A DNA stretch of 64,000 nucleotides from Marisa cornuarietis (GCA_004794655.1 SMMW01000018.1:2248501-2312500); one strand, 5' to 3'; shown: positions 1 through 12,547, counted from the stretch's first letter. The notes: generated by a model not told the origin, from the letters alone. Numbers and translations: made by a program.

Positions 1-436
1 CAAAATAAAATTATGAAGCATAAATACATAAAAGAACAACACACAAACCTCGACTTTCATAAAACCCAGCATTTGACGCTGTTCTCTGAAGAGGGCGGTG
101 CACTGGTGTTCGGGTTTCTGCAATTCACTCTTTTATTCCATCGTAGGACCTTTCTTGCCATATAGACTTAATTGATTTTCCTGAGTGTACAGCAATTCTA
201 ATGTAGAGCAAGTAGAGGATAAATATATGCATGTTTCTGCTGCTGTACAAGTTATATCTGTCAGTAGTGGTGCCACTGAACTCTTCATCTGATGAAGACC
301 AATGTCTAAAATTGAACAAAAAATAAAAATGTTAACAAAAAGGTACAAGTTTCCACATCATGACGATACATTATTAATTAAGTTAAGAATAGATTAAAAA
401 CTTATCGAAGCAAAGTGTACATTTATGGCAATGACA

Positions 437-1550
437 CTAGTAGTAGCAATTAAAAACAAGTATCAAATTTAACCTTTTTTTTGGTGCAAGGCTCCTCCTC
501 CTCCTGCGGTTCTCTTCATTTTCGGATGTGATTTTCACCTCAGGAAAAGTCATTTTACCTTCCCACATACCCTTCTGAGTGCATTTATCACATCCATAGT
601 ATCCTGTATGACCTTTAACCTGCTTGACAAAACTCCGTGCAGGAGTATCACAAATAACACAGGATAAAGCTACCGTCACTTTCTCCACAACTCCTGGAAG
701 ATAATGAGACCCTTCTTGAAGCATGCGCATGAGCGCATCTCCCTCACAAAATCTGATAAATACTCATTAACATTGTTTGGTTTCTCTTTGCCACAATAAA
801 GACCAATAACAAAAGGGTCGGTAACAAATGGAGCTGAAACTCGGCCAAAACTGAGTCCCTGATGATTTAAAAAGTGGTAGGCCATCAATATTTATCTGTA
901 CCTGCACATAGCAAGTGCTCAAATTCAAATCCATTCCTGCAACAACATCTGTTAGTGTACTCCAAATCCCAAATCGGTAGTAAGAACCTGAGCCAACAGG
1001 TTTCACGATGCAATTCTGTGGTGTTTTTAGAAGTGTTCGAGGGTCTTTTGGCAGAGAAGGATGAAACTGATGAAGTATGTACAAAAACTCTTTTAATGCA
1101 GTCATTGTTATTTTATTTTTATATACCCAGGAACAAAGATCGTCCTGAAGTTTCTCGGACAGTTCATTTTCTTCACAGTCAAAATCTGAATCTGATTCTA
1201 CTCGACATTCTTCTTCTTCTTTCTCAAGCTCTGAAATAATAATATCTGAGAATGATGGCGTAGAATCCAAATTTCATTCGTTGTTGAAAGTGCTTTGCTC
1301 CTCGTCTCCTGAAGACTGACTTACATGCAAAGCACATCTGTTACTGCCGCTAGCCATGTGAGCCAAATTATTTGAGGTACAAGTAATATGACCCATGTCT
1401 GTAGGAATAACTATTTCCCCTATATTCTGAAGATCAGACGACGCCTTTTCTTCACAAGTGACTAATGCCGAAGAAGTGGATTCGCCATATATTTCATATG
1501 TTCTTTCACACTTCTTACAATTCTTCTTATTTTTGTCCAATATGACGATG
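437..1550 (-). pseudogene. CACTA-like transposase, copy 1 (N-terminal and central part, broken)
   Basis: Minus-strand reading runs downward from about 1550 to 437 in at least three frames. Recognisable pieces are a Lys/Cys-rich start, an acidic stretch, then HQFHPSLP, GSGSYYRFG and DGLPLFKSSGTQFWP, and after frameshifts FVTDPFVIGLYCGK, CDTPAR, GHTGYYGCDKC and GKMTFPE. These match blocks of a large metazoan transposon protein family that I relate to EnSpm/CACTA transposases, mainly because copy 2 continues into a PLDHMHLVCLG block resembling the D-x-MH block of plant tnp2. An in-frame TGA lies near 1272, and there are frame changes near 830-890 and 690-730. Superfamily assignment is inference; the homology to copy 2 is directly visible. 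Confidence 0.62.
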
Positions 1551-1559
1551 CCATCTTAA

Positions 1560-2590
1560 AATGTTTGCAAATAAAGGTAAGGCCGAAAACCCCGAATGCA
1601 AAAAAAAAAAAATGGTTGCGGTGCTTTTATTTTTACAAAAAAGAATTAAGGTATTATTTGAGTACTATTAGCACACTAACTCACAAGCGAACAGTATAGT
1701 GTCACTAAAACTCAAAAATATACGTCTGAAATTTTTAAGACTATGAATATTTCAATCCTTAGAAGTAACTGAATAAAGTTAAAAGAGTAGGAAAATATAT
1801 ACGTCTTCCAATGAAGTCAGCTCAAATTCAGCAAAACTGCCACTGACTTCACAAAGCACGAGGCGACAGCTCGCACGTTTTACCAAACCTGTCACGCGGT
1901 GAAGGACAATTCTGGGCTCTCTAAATAATAAAATCTCAAAAAATGCACAAAATAATTGTGTTCAAATTTTATAATACTTATATTAAATCCAAAATATTTT
2001 TTAACCGCTGTAAGTAATTTTGTTGTGCGTATAAACGAACTTACCACGAGAGAGCTCAAAGCATGAAAGGCTTGTCACGTGTGTAGCGCGTCAATCGTCT
2101 TTCCAGGCGTGACAAAGCAAGTGGGCAGCACCACCACTGCACTACCACTGCACCACCAGAGCCAACCAAGCGTATCGCGAACACGCGTGGTAGGTGGGCG
2201 GCCTATCACACGACCGCACTGAGCCAAACGGGACGAACCACTTTAAAGGGACATAACTGCGTTAAGCACAAAACTAATGGGCAGCTCATCAAGCGCTAGG
2301 CCCTGCCCCAGTGGGCTGCCCCTTAGTTGGGCCTATATTAGCCCACTAGCTTTGCAGGCTGGGTAGTAACGTAAATGTAGGTATGTTGTTATAACAACCT
2401 TAATAGATTATGAATTTAATAAACTTGTCATTGTGAAAACGCGTAAGTATAGACTATCAATTTATTTAGAAACAAAAGAAACACGAATTAAAATACCAAC
2501 TAAATAAGGCCCGTAGGCAGTCAAGCCTTTGGGGTCCGTAATAAAACATTAAAAACTCTTCTTCCTTAGTTTTGTAGTGGTGAAGTCATT
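1560..2590. other. Non-coding interval
   Basis: No supported gene. A compact palindromic stretch near 2278-2350 contains several inverted copies of GGGCAGC/GCTGCCC. It may be a small element end, but I could not find paired termini. Confidence 0.4.
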
Positions 2591-2596
2591 TAAAAT

Positions 2597-3060
2597 TCAT
2601 TGAAAGTCAATATTCTGCAACACGTCGTCTTCAGTGGCCATAATGGCGAGCGAATTCAATCGCTCTTGGGTCATTGACGCTCCATGAGAGTTTTTCAGAA
2701 TTTTCAACTTTAGAAAATGCTCGTTCGCTGGTCGCGTTTGTGATTATTAAAACATCTGTAAATTCGTAGTGCTGTCAAAATGTTTGGAAAAGTTGATTGA
2801 ACCATGTTAGAAATGAGAGCATAAGACTGCGACGCTGGTATTGTATAATCATCAGTATTTGCCACCTGCGATGCGAAATGCTTGAAATTCATCAGCAAGT
2901 TGTCTTTGTGACGTTAGAAAATTGGACAGTGATTTCAACAGATCAACAGCCGCTGTAGCTAAGTTCTATCTTTTCTTTCTACAGTGTTTTGCTGTCTGCA
3001 TCGATTCTTTCCGAGATAACAGCCCAGTAGACTGACATTACAGCAGTTTCCCTCTTCGAC
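2597..3060 (-). pseudogene. hAT transposase C-terminal dimerisation region, frameshifted relic
   Basis: Reading on the minus strand from about 3060 gives AVDLLKSLSNFLTSQRQ. It continues as TFPNILTALRIY, then in another frame TNATSERAFSK, and in the third frame KILKNSHGASMTQERL, LNSLAIMATEDDVL and a stop at 2597-2599. TNA(S/T)SER(A/S)FS followed by M(T/S)QERL(N/S)SLA is the classic hAT C-terminal dimerisation motif of ZMYM1-like and TTF-type hAT transposases in animals. At least two frameshifts separate the blocks, so it is a decayed 3' end. The rest of the transposase (DDE/RNase H core and BED finger) is not visible here. It lies between the two CACTA-like copies and on the same strand. Confidence 0.72.
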
Positions 3061-3585
3061 AGATCTTTTAGTTAAATATGTCAACTGTCATTGCCAATAG
3101 TTTTAAGACTCAACAAAAATTTACAACATAACATTAAACAGTTTACTTTACTTGAATTTCAAAAAATAGACAAAATTCACTTATTTAACAGAATTTCAAA
3201 AAAAGACATAAAAATAGAAAAATTCATCCCATGAGTGGAGTTCCTGTGGAAGAGAAGAAAAATCAATTACAATACATTTACATATCTTGATTTTTCCAAT
3301 GTAAGAAGAACAAATCTCCCACACTTAGATGCAATCTTAAAGGTTCCATAAATCTACCATAAATACTAGTGAGACTACAAAGAGATGAAATGTCGAATGA
3401 AAAGACATTGAATTTTTAATGTTTAGATGACGGCCATTTGAGATTTTTTAGATGCTATCTGAAGGTAGCCAATTTATCCTTAGTACAAAAGCTAAGGTAA
3501 ATAGGCCTACTGAATAAAACCCACAAAGAATGAAACTCTGCTCACATTAATAATTTAAACCTAAAAAACTTATAATTCCACTCAC

Positions 3586-5045
3586 CATTAGCTGCCACTG
3601 CCCGTCGCATTCTCCCACCATCTCTGTCTCTGGCATTTGAAAACCATTTTATCGTATTCAACTCTACCTCTGACTCCGAAGCCGATGGAAATGTTTTACA
3701 GACTGCGGCTGTGAACAGAGGAAACTGTAATTGTAGACTTAAAAACACTCCTATAATAATAAACTTGAATTGTAGAGAAAATAATACTTAGAATCATTAT
3801 TCTGAAAAATCCGTTTGGAAGATTTGTAAGGACAGACTGACACACACCTCAAAGAAGTCAAAACCAAAAACAAACAAAAACTACGCACCAATTAATACTT
3901 TCCGTAACTGAAGGGACTGAAAGCATTTTTTCCCTTTTGCTCCGCTGAAATTATACTGGCAACCTAAGTCCGGAGAGAAGAGCTGTCTTAGAATCCTCAG
4001 CACAAGAGAGGTGACGGAGTCTCCTCCGATGCAGGAGAGGTGATTCACCCGTTAAAAATAAATAAAAAAATAAAAAATCTGTAGTTGCCTAAACATGTAG
4101 AAACCTACAATACAAATGCAAAATGAAGATGCTGAACCCTACTCCCCCGATGAGTGACAAATGCTTGCAAGATGAATATAGGTACAATCCAGGCCCAGTC
4201 TCTTAAATAAACCTTTGGGGACCTCAGAGTAAATGGTATTGACTCAAATCAACATGTTAATTAAGTAAGATTCTAGTAAAAGTTCTTCTCCATGAAAGAA
4301 TAAAAAATTGTAGTGGTCATAATCAATAGCCACAGACTGCTCATTTTGACACTATAAAAAGTGAGTCACAAAATTGTTTTATAAATGAATTCTAAGTATA
4401 TTCCTAATAAACTATTGAATTATTTTGTCCTCCACAAAATTTGTTTTATTTGTACATACAAATTTACACTGAGCACTGGTCCTTGTTAACGGAGTTAATC
4501 TGTGAGCCGATGCTACACCCCGTCAGATTAGTAAATGATTTACTAAGATTGTATAGTATAACATGATGCACCTACACATTATATACATATATTTAATGAC
4601 ATACAAATTTTTGTGCTGAACTCCTTTTCTAATAGCTCCTCCTCCAGCTTGTTTATCTCCTGCTCATTGCTTAGGGGCAGGGATAAGCCCTCGGGCATCA
4701 CTGCTGATTCCATATCACCCCCCACATGCTGATACAGCAGCATTATCTGATTTTGCTTGTGTTCCACATTCTGAACTTTTTCCGTCAGCACTTCAACTTT
4801 GGCAAGCAGTCTTTTTAATAACGTATCTGAAATCAAAATGTTATTTTTAGTATTAAAAATAGATTTAAACTAGGCATGTAAGGCTATTGAAAATATTTTT
4901 TTTAATTAACGGAATGTTTAGATCATAACCTAGACCATGAAAAATACAAAACGTATGATTGTATAGTGTTCATCATGAAATCATACAGGGAGACAGAAAA
5001 TAAACTTACTGGTAAAATGAAGTGACCCAGTGCCATGTGCAGTAT
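3586..5045 (-). CDS. DUF4806-domain gene of a DNA transposon (partial, spliced)
   Basis: Likely exons on the minus strand: 5045-5010, 4826-4605, about 4048-3889 and 3708-3586. The second exon has a Leu/Glu-rich probable coiled coil (LAKVEVLTEKVQNVEHK), then LSLPLSNEQEINKLEEELLEKE. The third reads NHLSCIGGDSVTSLVLRILR and FSGAKGKKCFQ. The fourth reads FPSASESEVELNTIKWF and ARDRDGGRMRR. This order (LPL..eE...LE..L, L..IGG, T..E.E..I..W...A.DR.GGR) is that of DUF4806 proteins, which are widespread in cnidarians and molluscs and often lie beside transposase genes. Splice signals are canonical (CAG|AT, GTATGT, CACAG|CC, GTGAGT) except for the acceptor of the third exon, where no AG is seen. The 5' and 3' ends are not identified, and it may be decaying. 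Function unknown. Confidence 0.6.
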
Positions 5046-5332
5046 CTGCATTAGAGATTGTTATAATTAGTTCTTTCTGTCAATCAAGTAATATCAAATG
5101 AAAAATGGCATGCAGTATTCCAAGACAATAAAACATGAGTGAGCAAACGACAAATTTTGAGCATGGTTGAATAAGCTCATTTCATAGATTACAACTTCGA
5201 AGAAAGTTATTAATATTACACAAGAACGAGAATTCTTTTTTGTGTGCCTTGCCCTTATGTTTTAAACTTCTTGACTAGTTAAGCGACCTGCATGATTTTT
5301 CATTTAGTCATCCGAAGTAAATATGTTACGCC

Positions 5333-6440
5333 TTATTCAACATTTATCTTCCAAATCATGCACAAAAGTTCATTTGCATAATCAGCATTGATGTGACATA
5401 GGTTAGGATCCCAGAGTTTTAATGGCAACAACGAGCAAAAGAAAATGCTGGTAAAGCTGAGAAGAAATAGTTCCTTTTGAAACAACAATACTACTATAAA
5501 GCAAAAACTGTCTAAATTCTGTAGCCTTCCATCTGTCAAGCTCTGCCAGACTGCAACACTTTCGTGAAAATTCGCGTGGCAGGTATCTTCTCAGATCAAG
5601 AAGCAAACGTGACATTTCAGAAATGTTTTTATGACCAAGCCGAAATTCTTTAGCGAATGGGATTCTAATCCAGTACCAAAGCAACCTTCTAGTTACACCT
5701 AAGCAAACAAGATGCATGTGATCAAGAGGAAACTGGGTAACTATTCCAACTGCCAAATCTTTCAATGAGGAATGACCTGTATGGCGAGTTGCTTGTGCCA
5801 CTTCGTCCAACTGAATATCAGTACGTATTAGAGCACCTACATCAGGGAAAGTCATTTTACCATTCCATACACCTTTCTGGGAACATTTATCTTACCCATA
5901 ATAAACTGTGTGACTCTTTACTTGTTTAATAAAGGCTCTTGCAGGCGTGTCACAAATAAAACATGATAAAGATAATGTCACTCCTCAGCGACTCCTGGAA
6001 GACAATGACAACCTTCTTGCAGGGCACACATCTCTGTAACAAAATCATGCAAATAATCTTGAACATTGCTTGGTTTGTCTTTCCCACAGTAAAGACCAAT
6101 GACAAAAGGATCAGTCACGAAAGGATTAGAGACTCGACGAAGGATTGGCCAAAGCTGAGTTCCAGATGACTTAAAAAGTGGCAAACCATCAAAATTAACT
6201 TGGAGCATTACATTGCAACTTCCTAAACGTAAATTCAAACCTGAAAAGACATTAGTCAGTGAGTCTAAAATACCAAAATGGTAGTATGAACCAGATCCAA
6301 CAGCTTTCAGTTTGTAGTTCTGTGGTGTTTTCATTAGTGTTCTAGGACCCTTGGGAAGAGAAGGATGAAACTGATGCAGTAGGCACAAAATCTCTCCTAC
6401 TGCAGTCATAGGAATGTTGTTTTTTGACACCCATGAGCTC
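5333..6440 (-). pseudogene. CACTA-like transposase, copy 2 (central part, broken)
   Basis: The minus-strand frame 6430-5978 reads LCLLHQFHPSLPKGPRTL, GSGSYYHFGILDSLTNV, VNFDGLPLFKSSGTQLWPIL and DPFVIGLYCGKDKPSN, closely matching copy 1. After a frame change come CDTPARAF, HTVYYG, a TAA where copy 1 has Cys, then DKCSQKG, MTFPDV, FPLDHMHLVCLGVTRRLL, RKCCSLAELDRWKATEFRQF and LLLVVAIKTLGS. Another frame to 5333 extends the C-terminus (LCHINADYANELL). The MH following FPLD is the block I equate with the CACTA tnp2 'D-x-MH' segment. It lies directly upstream of the DUF4806 gene in the same orientation, suggesting a two-gene element. It is non-functional as read. Confidence 0.65.
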
Positions 6441-6539
6441 AGACCTATGTGCAGATTTTCTGAGATTTTTTCTCAGGACGGAACACTCTCATCCCTGAAT
6501 AATTTTAACCCATGTGGCCTTGTAATTACTGTGAATATT

Positions 6540-6785
6540 TAACATCATATTTCAACCAGTGTGCAATACATTTTACATAAGCATTTACAATGGGTATTAC
6601 CACATTCACCATAAATTATTCCATTTGGAGTTCTTGCTGTTCAAAATTTGTTTCAAAGCAAATAAATGGACTCTCTCAATAATGTTGTCGGCATACAGAC
6701 CCCACACATCAGAACCATACAGAAGGATTGAATTGGCTGATTTTGTGTACTGAATAGTTTGAGCAGCCGTTTCGCAAGACTCGTT
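6540..6785 (-). pseudogene. Non-LTR retrotransposon C-terminal fragment
   Basis: The minus-strand frame reads TKSANSILLYGSDVWG, then IIERVHLFALKQILN. In shifted frames it continues TPNGIIYGECG, then NAYVKCIAHWLK. 'LLYGSEVWG...IE..HL.F.K..L' followed by 'YGE.GRYPL.......KC..YWLK' is the usual segment downstream of the reverse transcriptase in many animal LINE ORF2 proteins. Frameshifts are present, and no RT core lies adjacent. Confidence 0.55.
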
Positions 6786-6838
6786 GTCACCGACCACAGA
6801 ATCATTCCACGGGTGATGCTGGACTCCTGGTCGCTTTC

Positions 6839-6918
6839 TCACATCACCGTCGCCAGGTTCCTATGCTTCCTCCTGATCTCACATCACCATCGCCTGGTTC
6901 CTGTGCTTCCTCCTGATC
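6839..6918. repeat. Two-copy 40-bp direct tandem duplication
   Basis: A unit beginning TCACATCACC and ending CTTCCTCCTGATC occurs twice back to back (about 6839-6878 and 6879-6918) with a few substitutions. It sits just upstream (minus sense) of the LINE fragment. Confidence 0.7.
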
Positions 6919-6919
6919 G

Positions 6920-8040
6920 CTTGCGGTAACCCTTGAACGTCTTCTTGCGAGTGTTGGTTGCCCTCGGCTGCCTTATCTTGCGCTTGCTGTTGCAGCATTG
7001 ATCCGTTGTCACTCTGGACTGAAGAGTTGCCAACTAAAGGTAAAGCTTCCTCAAGACGACCGACTTCAGCTCTCGGATTTTGTCTTTGGCTGCAGGGAAT
7101 CTTCACACAGAAGAAAATATGGCTACAATATACTTATTGGTTGACTGTAGAGGCTTTTGCTGTTTTTGCTGCTTCTGCTGGTGGACTGGTTGGATTTACG
7201 GAATCGTCCTTGTTTGGAGTGTCGGCGAAGTCCAATTGTTACGTCGGGATCTGATTTCACAACCTTTGTCTCACTTGCTAGTCTTCCTCGATAATAAAGT
7301 CGGAGAAGCGCGCGAGAGTTGAGCGGTCACAGTCAGCTTTCGGATCACAACAAGCACGTGACGGAAAACTTTTGACCACAGCTCGAAAAACTCCACAAGC
7401 AACTCGGGGTCAGAGGTGTTGTCAGTACATCTGTCCGGTCAGGTGTCACGAGAAATACGGGAGCTCGGTGACCACGGCCCCACACCCCTTCCAAACTCAC
7501 TCACCCACGCAGAACTTTCAAGCGTGCAAGATTTGAAAAATTTCATGTCTTGTCCCTTATGCACTGCTAACCTTAAATTATTCCTCATCTGTCTTTCACG
7601 TGAGATTTTAAGAGACCTTTTTGTAGACCCGGGCATTTGTAATTTATAAACTTTGCTTTCATAGTAGAAGTCTTTTGATGTTGCCATTTCGTAATTTCTC
7701 CAAAGAAGTTATAAAAGGACTTTGTACACGGTTACTCAAACGGTTTTGATCGATGGACTCTTCTACGAAGCCAATCATTGTCAGGTTTTGACATACTAGA
7801 AATTTTTGCTATACCTGACTAAAAGCGATAAAATGTGACACAATAGAGGAATATGATGGGGGAGGGGCTAAGTTAAGAATCTGTCGAGGAAATCCGTGGG
7901 GTGGCTGGTAAGGCAGGCTGTGGGTTCTGGGGCACAAGCTCTCAATGTTAGTCTCAAGCGGCCACCGCTGTGAACACGCAACACCTGTCACGTGACAGAG
8001 CGTGGTGCACGGAAAACACGGAGACTAATGCTCGAGTTGG
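6920..8040. other. Anonymous interval
   Basis: Short open frames exist on both strands near 6950-7320 and 7410-7690, but they show no recognisable domain, start context or splice structure. I see nothing supportable here. Confidence 0.35.
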
Positions 8041-8043
8041 GCG

Positions 8044-8046
<3 letters not shown>

Positions 8047-8106
<60 letters not shown>

Positions 8107-8175
8107 ACACACACAGACACACACACACACACACACACACACACCATCACCATCACCATCACCATCATCACCACC
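8047..8175. repeat. (CA)n microsatellite with CATCAC tail
   Basis: A long AC/CA run with a few CAGA interruptions passes into repeated CATCAC/CATCAT triplets. Open frames through it are low-complexity artefacts. Confidence 0.95.
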
Positions 8176-9407
8176 ATTTCTACTAATAACAACAATAATC
8201 AAGCTAAAATAAGACAAATATAGGTTTATAAGCACCCGGAGAGCTATTTCAGCCATCACATGCTAAATAAAGATCATATGAACAAATAGACATATACAGG
8301 CCATGTGTAGAGGACTCTTAAGATTAACACACAATTCCCTAACAGTATTCCACAATCTACTTCTTCTAACACTGTTCAAGTAGAGACAAGAACATGGAAG
8401 GGAGGGAGTGACAGAAGGACAACAGAGACAGCAATCTCACGGTCAACAGAAACAACACAATTCTTTAATAAACTCAGCCGACTTACACAATACTTTAACA
8501 GAATAAGCCCCAAATAAGGAAGAGTCACTAACATGTCCAACACTAACCTGCCTTTTGCACGTAGGGTTGTCTCTGTCTCCGCCTGGGGTCCCAGTCCTTC
8601 CGAATGGAGAAAGGAGAATCATAAAAAATATAGCCAGTCACCTTTTTTTTGTGCTTTTATCTACCGCACCGTCGCATATGGGATATGAACTTTTCTTTCC
8701 ACTAACCCGACCAGTTAGCGAGTGTTATGTGGTCAGCGCTTATGGGTAAAATCGCACTCCGTTATACACAAAATGAACAGACATACACACACACACATTA
8801 GCCATGTAGGTGCGTGCTAGGTACTGGTCACTTGCACGTTGCTGGGTCAGGCTTTCCCTGGTCACTCTTTGTAGCCAATGGCATATATTGTAAGATATGC
8901 GTGTGACTGTGGATCAGTTTAAGCTGTGTGAACTCAAAGCGCGGGTGAGTACAAGGTAAAGGCCAAGATCTTGCATTGCCACCAGCAGACCTTGACCGCT
9001 ATACACAGGTAGCTCTGTCCTCCAGAAGTGGAAACGTCACTACAACGTATTTCTCACGTAAACGTCCTGGAGACAGGGAAGATCAGCACCCGTAGTGTGG
9101 ACTCCTCACGTGTAACACTGAACACTGTGGCAGCAGTGTTGTCGGGTGAGCAGGTTGACAAATACACGAGATGAACTGTGCTGCACTCTCACCTGGGCAA
9201 TCTCGTTCTCGTGTCGGGGGTCAGGGGTCAATGGCAATCTGCGACGAATCCTGGGTGTCGTTTTTTTCTTCCCCGAGAAATTAAGAAAGTCAGCGCATGC
9301 GCGGTGACTAGGAAGGCCTCCACATCAGAGACTGTACAGCATTTACGAAACATGTGTTCGGCGAAGGTGTCGTTAGCAGTGACGATACATTGACTTACGT
9401 TTAATGC

Positions 9408-9482
9408 GATGGATGGATGGATGGATGGATGGATGGATGGATGGATGGATGGATGGATGGATGGATGGATGGATGGATGGGA
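9408..9482. repeat. (ATGG)n tetranucleotide microsatellite
   Basis: About 18 uninterrupted GGAT/ATGG units, followed by a short GA run. Confidence 0.97.
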
Positions 9483-9840
9483 GAGAGAGAGAATATTATG
9501 AATGGTAGAGATCATAATCATATTTACTACTCCAGTTATACTACAGCAATATTTTAGACTTGTGACATCCTGGTCTAACCATTGTTGATATTGTGTGTGA
9601 ATACTGTGCTGTATACCAATGTCTTAAAAGCAATCAGGAAATATAAAGATTGTTTTGAATACCATAATGTCTTGAGATTTATTTTGTGAATGAGAAAGCG
9701 GGGTGGAGGCTCGAGCTGTTGTTTAGACAGAACTACGTGGTGACGTTGTTAACGTTGTGTATGTTGACGTTGTGGGAAGTTAACCCACACCTACTGAAAT
9801 GTCTTATTTGCTGCAAGCAATCGCCTACTACCAAAGATTT

Positions 9841-10215
9841 AAAGAATAATAATAATAATCGTGTGACTGGTGTGACGCTGAATTACTCTCACGAATAAGC
9901 ATACTCTCAGCGCTTAAGAGAACGAGGAAACATAAACAGAAAACAAAGGACGGAATGAGAAACAACTGTGTAGACAGGTAATAAAAGACAAACATTTAAA
10001 GATACACAGAGAAATCAGGAAACAAACAATCAGGATGGAGAGTGTCATAAATCTGCAGACGAAGACGAGTAGGCGGACTAGTCAATTGACTATAATAATA
10101 AATATTGACAACCATACTGATTGGTGTAAAGAACAATGCTCGTGGAACAGACGTGCTTTTAGTGCACGTTTAAAATGTCGATGGTGGTGTCACAGCTCTA
10201 CAGCTATGTACGGAC
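9841..10215 (+). repeat. SINE-like dispersed repeat, diverged copy
   Basis: It starts with an AATAAT run, then has CATACTCTCAGCGCTTAAGA and, further in, an A-rich middle and GCTTTTAGTGCACGTTTAAA. The same order of landmarks (AATAAT, CATGCTCTTAGCGCTTA, GCGTTTTCAGTGCAGATTTG) is seen in the element at 28391-28845. Homology is clear at both ends and weak in the middle. Confidence 0.45.
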
Positions 10216-10483
10216 TAAATCAAAACATCAGGAAAACTCTGAATTCTTTTTTCGCTTGGACTGTCTGCCAGGCCTTTATATTGCCAGCTGCCCCGGTATG
10301 CTTCGTCTACAGTTCCTTGTCTTGTGTTTCTTTGTTTGTTTGCTGACATGTTTTAGTTTGTGGTTTTAATGTGTGTTCTGTAAATAATGTCTTTCCTATT
10401 GTACTTGCAGATTATTTTTACCCATGAAGAATGCATGTATCTTATGTTACTAAAACTGATTAAAGTGATCGAATCTTAATTAG

Positions 10484-10566
10484 GCTGCAGACACAAATCT
10501 TGCAGCCAATGTCATCTTTGTCCAAACGCGCACTTGATGGTCAGACACACGGCAGGTGTACAGAGT
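10484..10566 (-). pseudogene. Antistasin exon-4 relic
   Basis: Reverse-strand sequence resembles exon 4 of antistasin gene A over its whole length. It reads CTPAVCLTIKCAFGQ, then after a one-base shift DDIGCKICVC. The Cys spacing is that of an antistasin-like domain. There is no adjacent exon within several kb, and the frame is broken, so this is a decayed outlier of the cluster. Confidence 0.5.
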
Positions 10567-10569
10567 AGA

Positions 10570-12480
10570 GACAAAGATCATTGCATCTTGTTTGTAATTA
10601 GCGTTAACAGACACTCTTAGGCTGCTTGTACATTGAGATCACCACACCAATTTCTCAGTATGACAGGAAAACGCCCAGCGCCATCTGAGGTGCCGCAACT
10701 CGTCTCCGGTGTCCGTGCCTAGCCTTAGGGGAAAATACACAGAAACTAACGATTGATACCCATTGTCCTCCAGAAGAGGAACGAACATACTATCGACAAA
10801 GTAATTGTCACAGAGAGGTGACATGAGACCTAACAGCCAGTAAAGCGCGGGTGGCTGAGTTGCACCTGGCGCATGATTAACAAGTTGGTTTTTTTTAGAT
10901 ATAGAAAGGGACAAAAATTATTCGATTAATTTACACAAAAATTGTGGTCAATAATTATTTAAAGTATGAAAGTTATTTTTAAAATAATTATTTACAACAA
11001 AAAAAACCAATTGATTTACATAGAAGATAATTTAGAAAATAAGACGAAAACATCGCCCAGCAGGTACGGAAAGCAGAATCGTTGAACGTAGTAGCAATAG
11101 GTTGCTAGTCTAACGATGGAGAAAAAAATCTGTTTAAGCGGCCGAGAGAAGAAGATGGATTTAAAAAGAAGACGGCGACTAGTTTGGGCTAGCTGGAAAT
11201 GATTTAAGGGACTATATAGAGAGCGAGATGAACAAATGGCGCAAAACTAGAGCGCTTGAGAGCGAGCATGAGAAAGAGCGAGGATTACAGAGAGATAGAT
11301 GAGTCAGCTACAGGCACGAAGACAGGCGGACGGAGAAGGTCCGGACGCAGAGGGCTCGGCGTCCGCATTAACATGGCTCAGGTTGATGACAGGAAAGATA
11401 ACATAGAAGCTTATATAACCCTGTATTAAGACGTTAGCAAGAGCAAGCCACCTTCCCGAGGAAAGAAGTGTACAATGGGCTGTCAGAGGAAGAAGACCAG
11501 AATGTCCCCACACTTAATTTAAAATGGTTTTGTCCGAGCGAGGGAAGGTAGGACACACCCTGTCAGTCTTCCCTAATTGCTACCCCAACAACTAGGCAGG
11601 GTGGAGATCACAGGCGGTACCTTAGCAATCAAACGTCTTCCTCACCCGCCCAGTACTTGCTGTTGGGTTGAGAAAACTGAGGTGAATAACTAGGTTTGCA
11701 GCTGAACATACTGTCAGGGTTGGGACCGACAATTGAATGTATTCTCCATAAAATAATAAAAGAGAGAAAAGTAAAGGTGAGAAGGATGAACAGTGGAAAT
11801 GACACAAACATAAAGACAACTGAATTAGAAATTTTTCTGATTGGTTTCGTTTGTTTATCTTTCTCTGTATCTCTATATCTTTCTTTACTCATAAGCGGGG
11901 ATAACGATATTCAAAATTTTCAGTTTATTGCCCTGGTGACTGACATAAAGTAAATTTGGGTTTGGGTGCAATGTTCGTACTTTTACAAATAGGCAAGAAT
12001 TCACACCTGTAACACAGTACCCATTCACCATCTACAATAACGGCCCCATGGTCCTCTTTTGCTTATCTAACCCGACAATTATGCCGGGTGGAGGTTATCG
12101 ATGCTTTCGTCTTCCTGAGTCGACAAACTGTTGCAGCAAAAGGGTTAGGACCAGTTTAGCACTCTTAGTTTTCTTCCTGTGCCTGTATTCTCCATTATAT
12201 ATATATATAAAATGAACAAAGGTCATTTTGAAATTTTTGTCTCTTGCCATCTTGTACATGTTGTATGTCACTTGTGAAATGACAAGTAGGGACAAGTCTG
12301 GGATGTTAAGAAGTATACATCCAAACTTCTCGGTGCTGCTGAGGCTGATTGTTCAAGAGTATCACTTCGGCATCCCTCGCTGAGCAAAACACAGGCATTC
12401 AAGAATGTCTCGCAGTTGTGGGTTGCTGCTGATAAAGTTGGACTAACTAGGCAGGTTCAATCAAGGGGAAGAAACTGTAG
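10570..12480. other. Anonymous interval with dispersed repeats
   Basis: No supported gene. About 11100-11290 is similar to 50530-50660 (both contain GCGCAAAACTAGAGCG). About 12095-12480 is related to 25680-25930 and 58620-58880 and forms the 3' flank of the antistasin block carrying gene A. Confidence 0.5.
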
Positions 12481-12498
12481 TTCTCTTTCCGCATTTAC

Positions 12499-12500
12499 AT

Positions 12501-12547
<47 letters not shown>

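Noticed and set aside
8041..8186. Open frames of His/Thr or Val/Cys repeats through CA/GT tracts here and at other microsatellites
   Set aside because: They arise from dinucleotide repeats being open in several frames; no start context, splice sites or non-repetitive domain.
7954..8259. CATCAC-rich stretch as a His-tract protein
   Set aside because: Triplet repeat continuation of the CA microsatellite, with no flanking coding signal.
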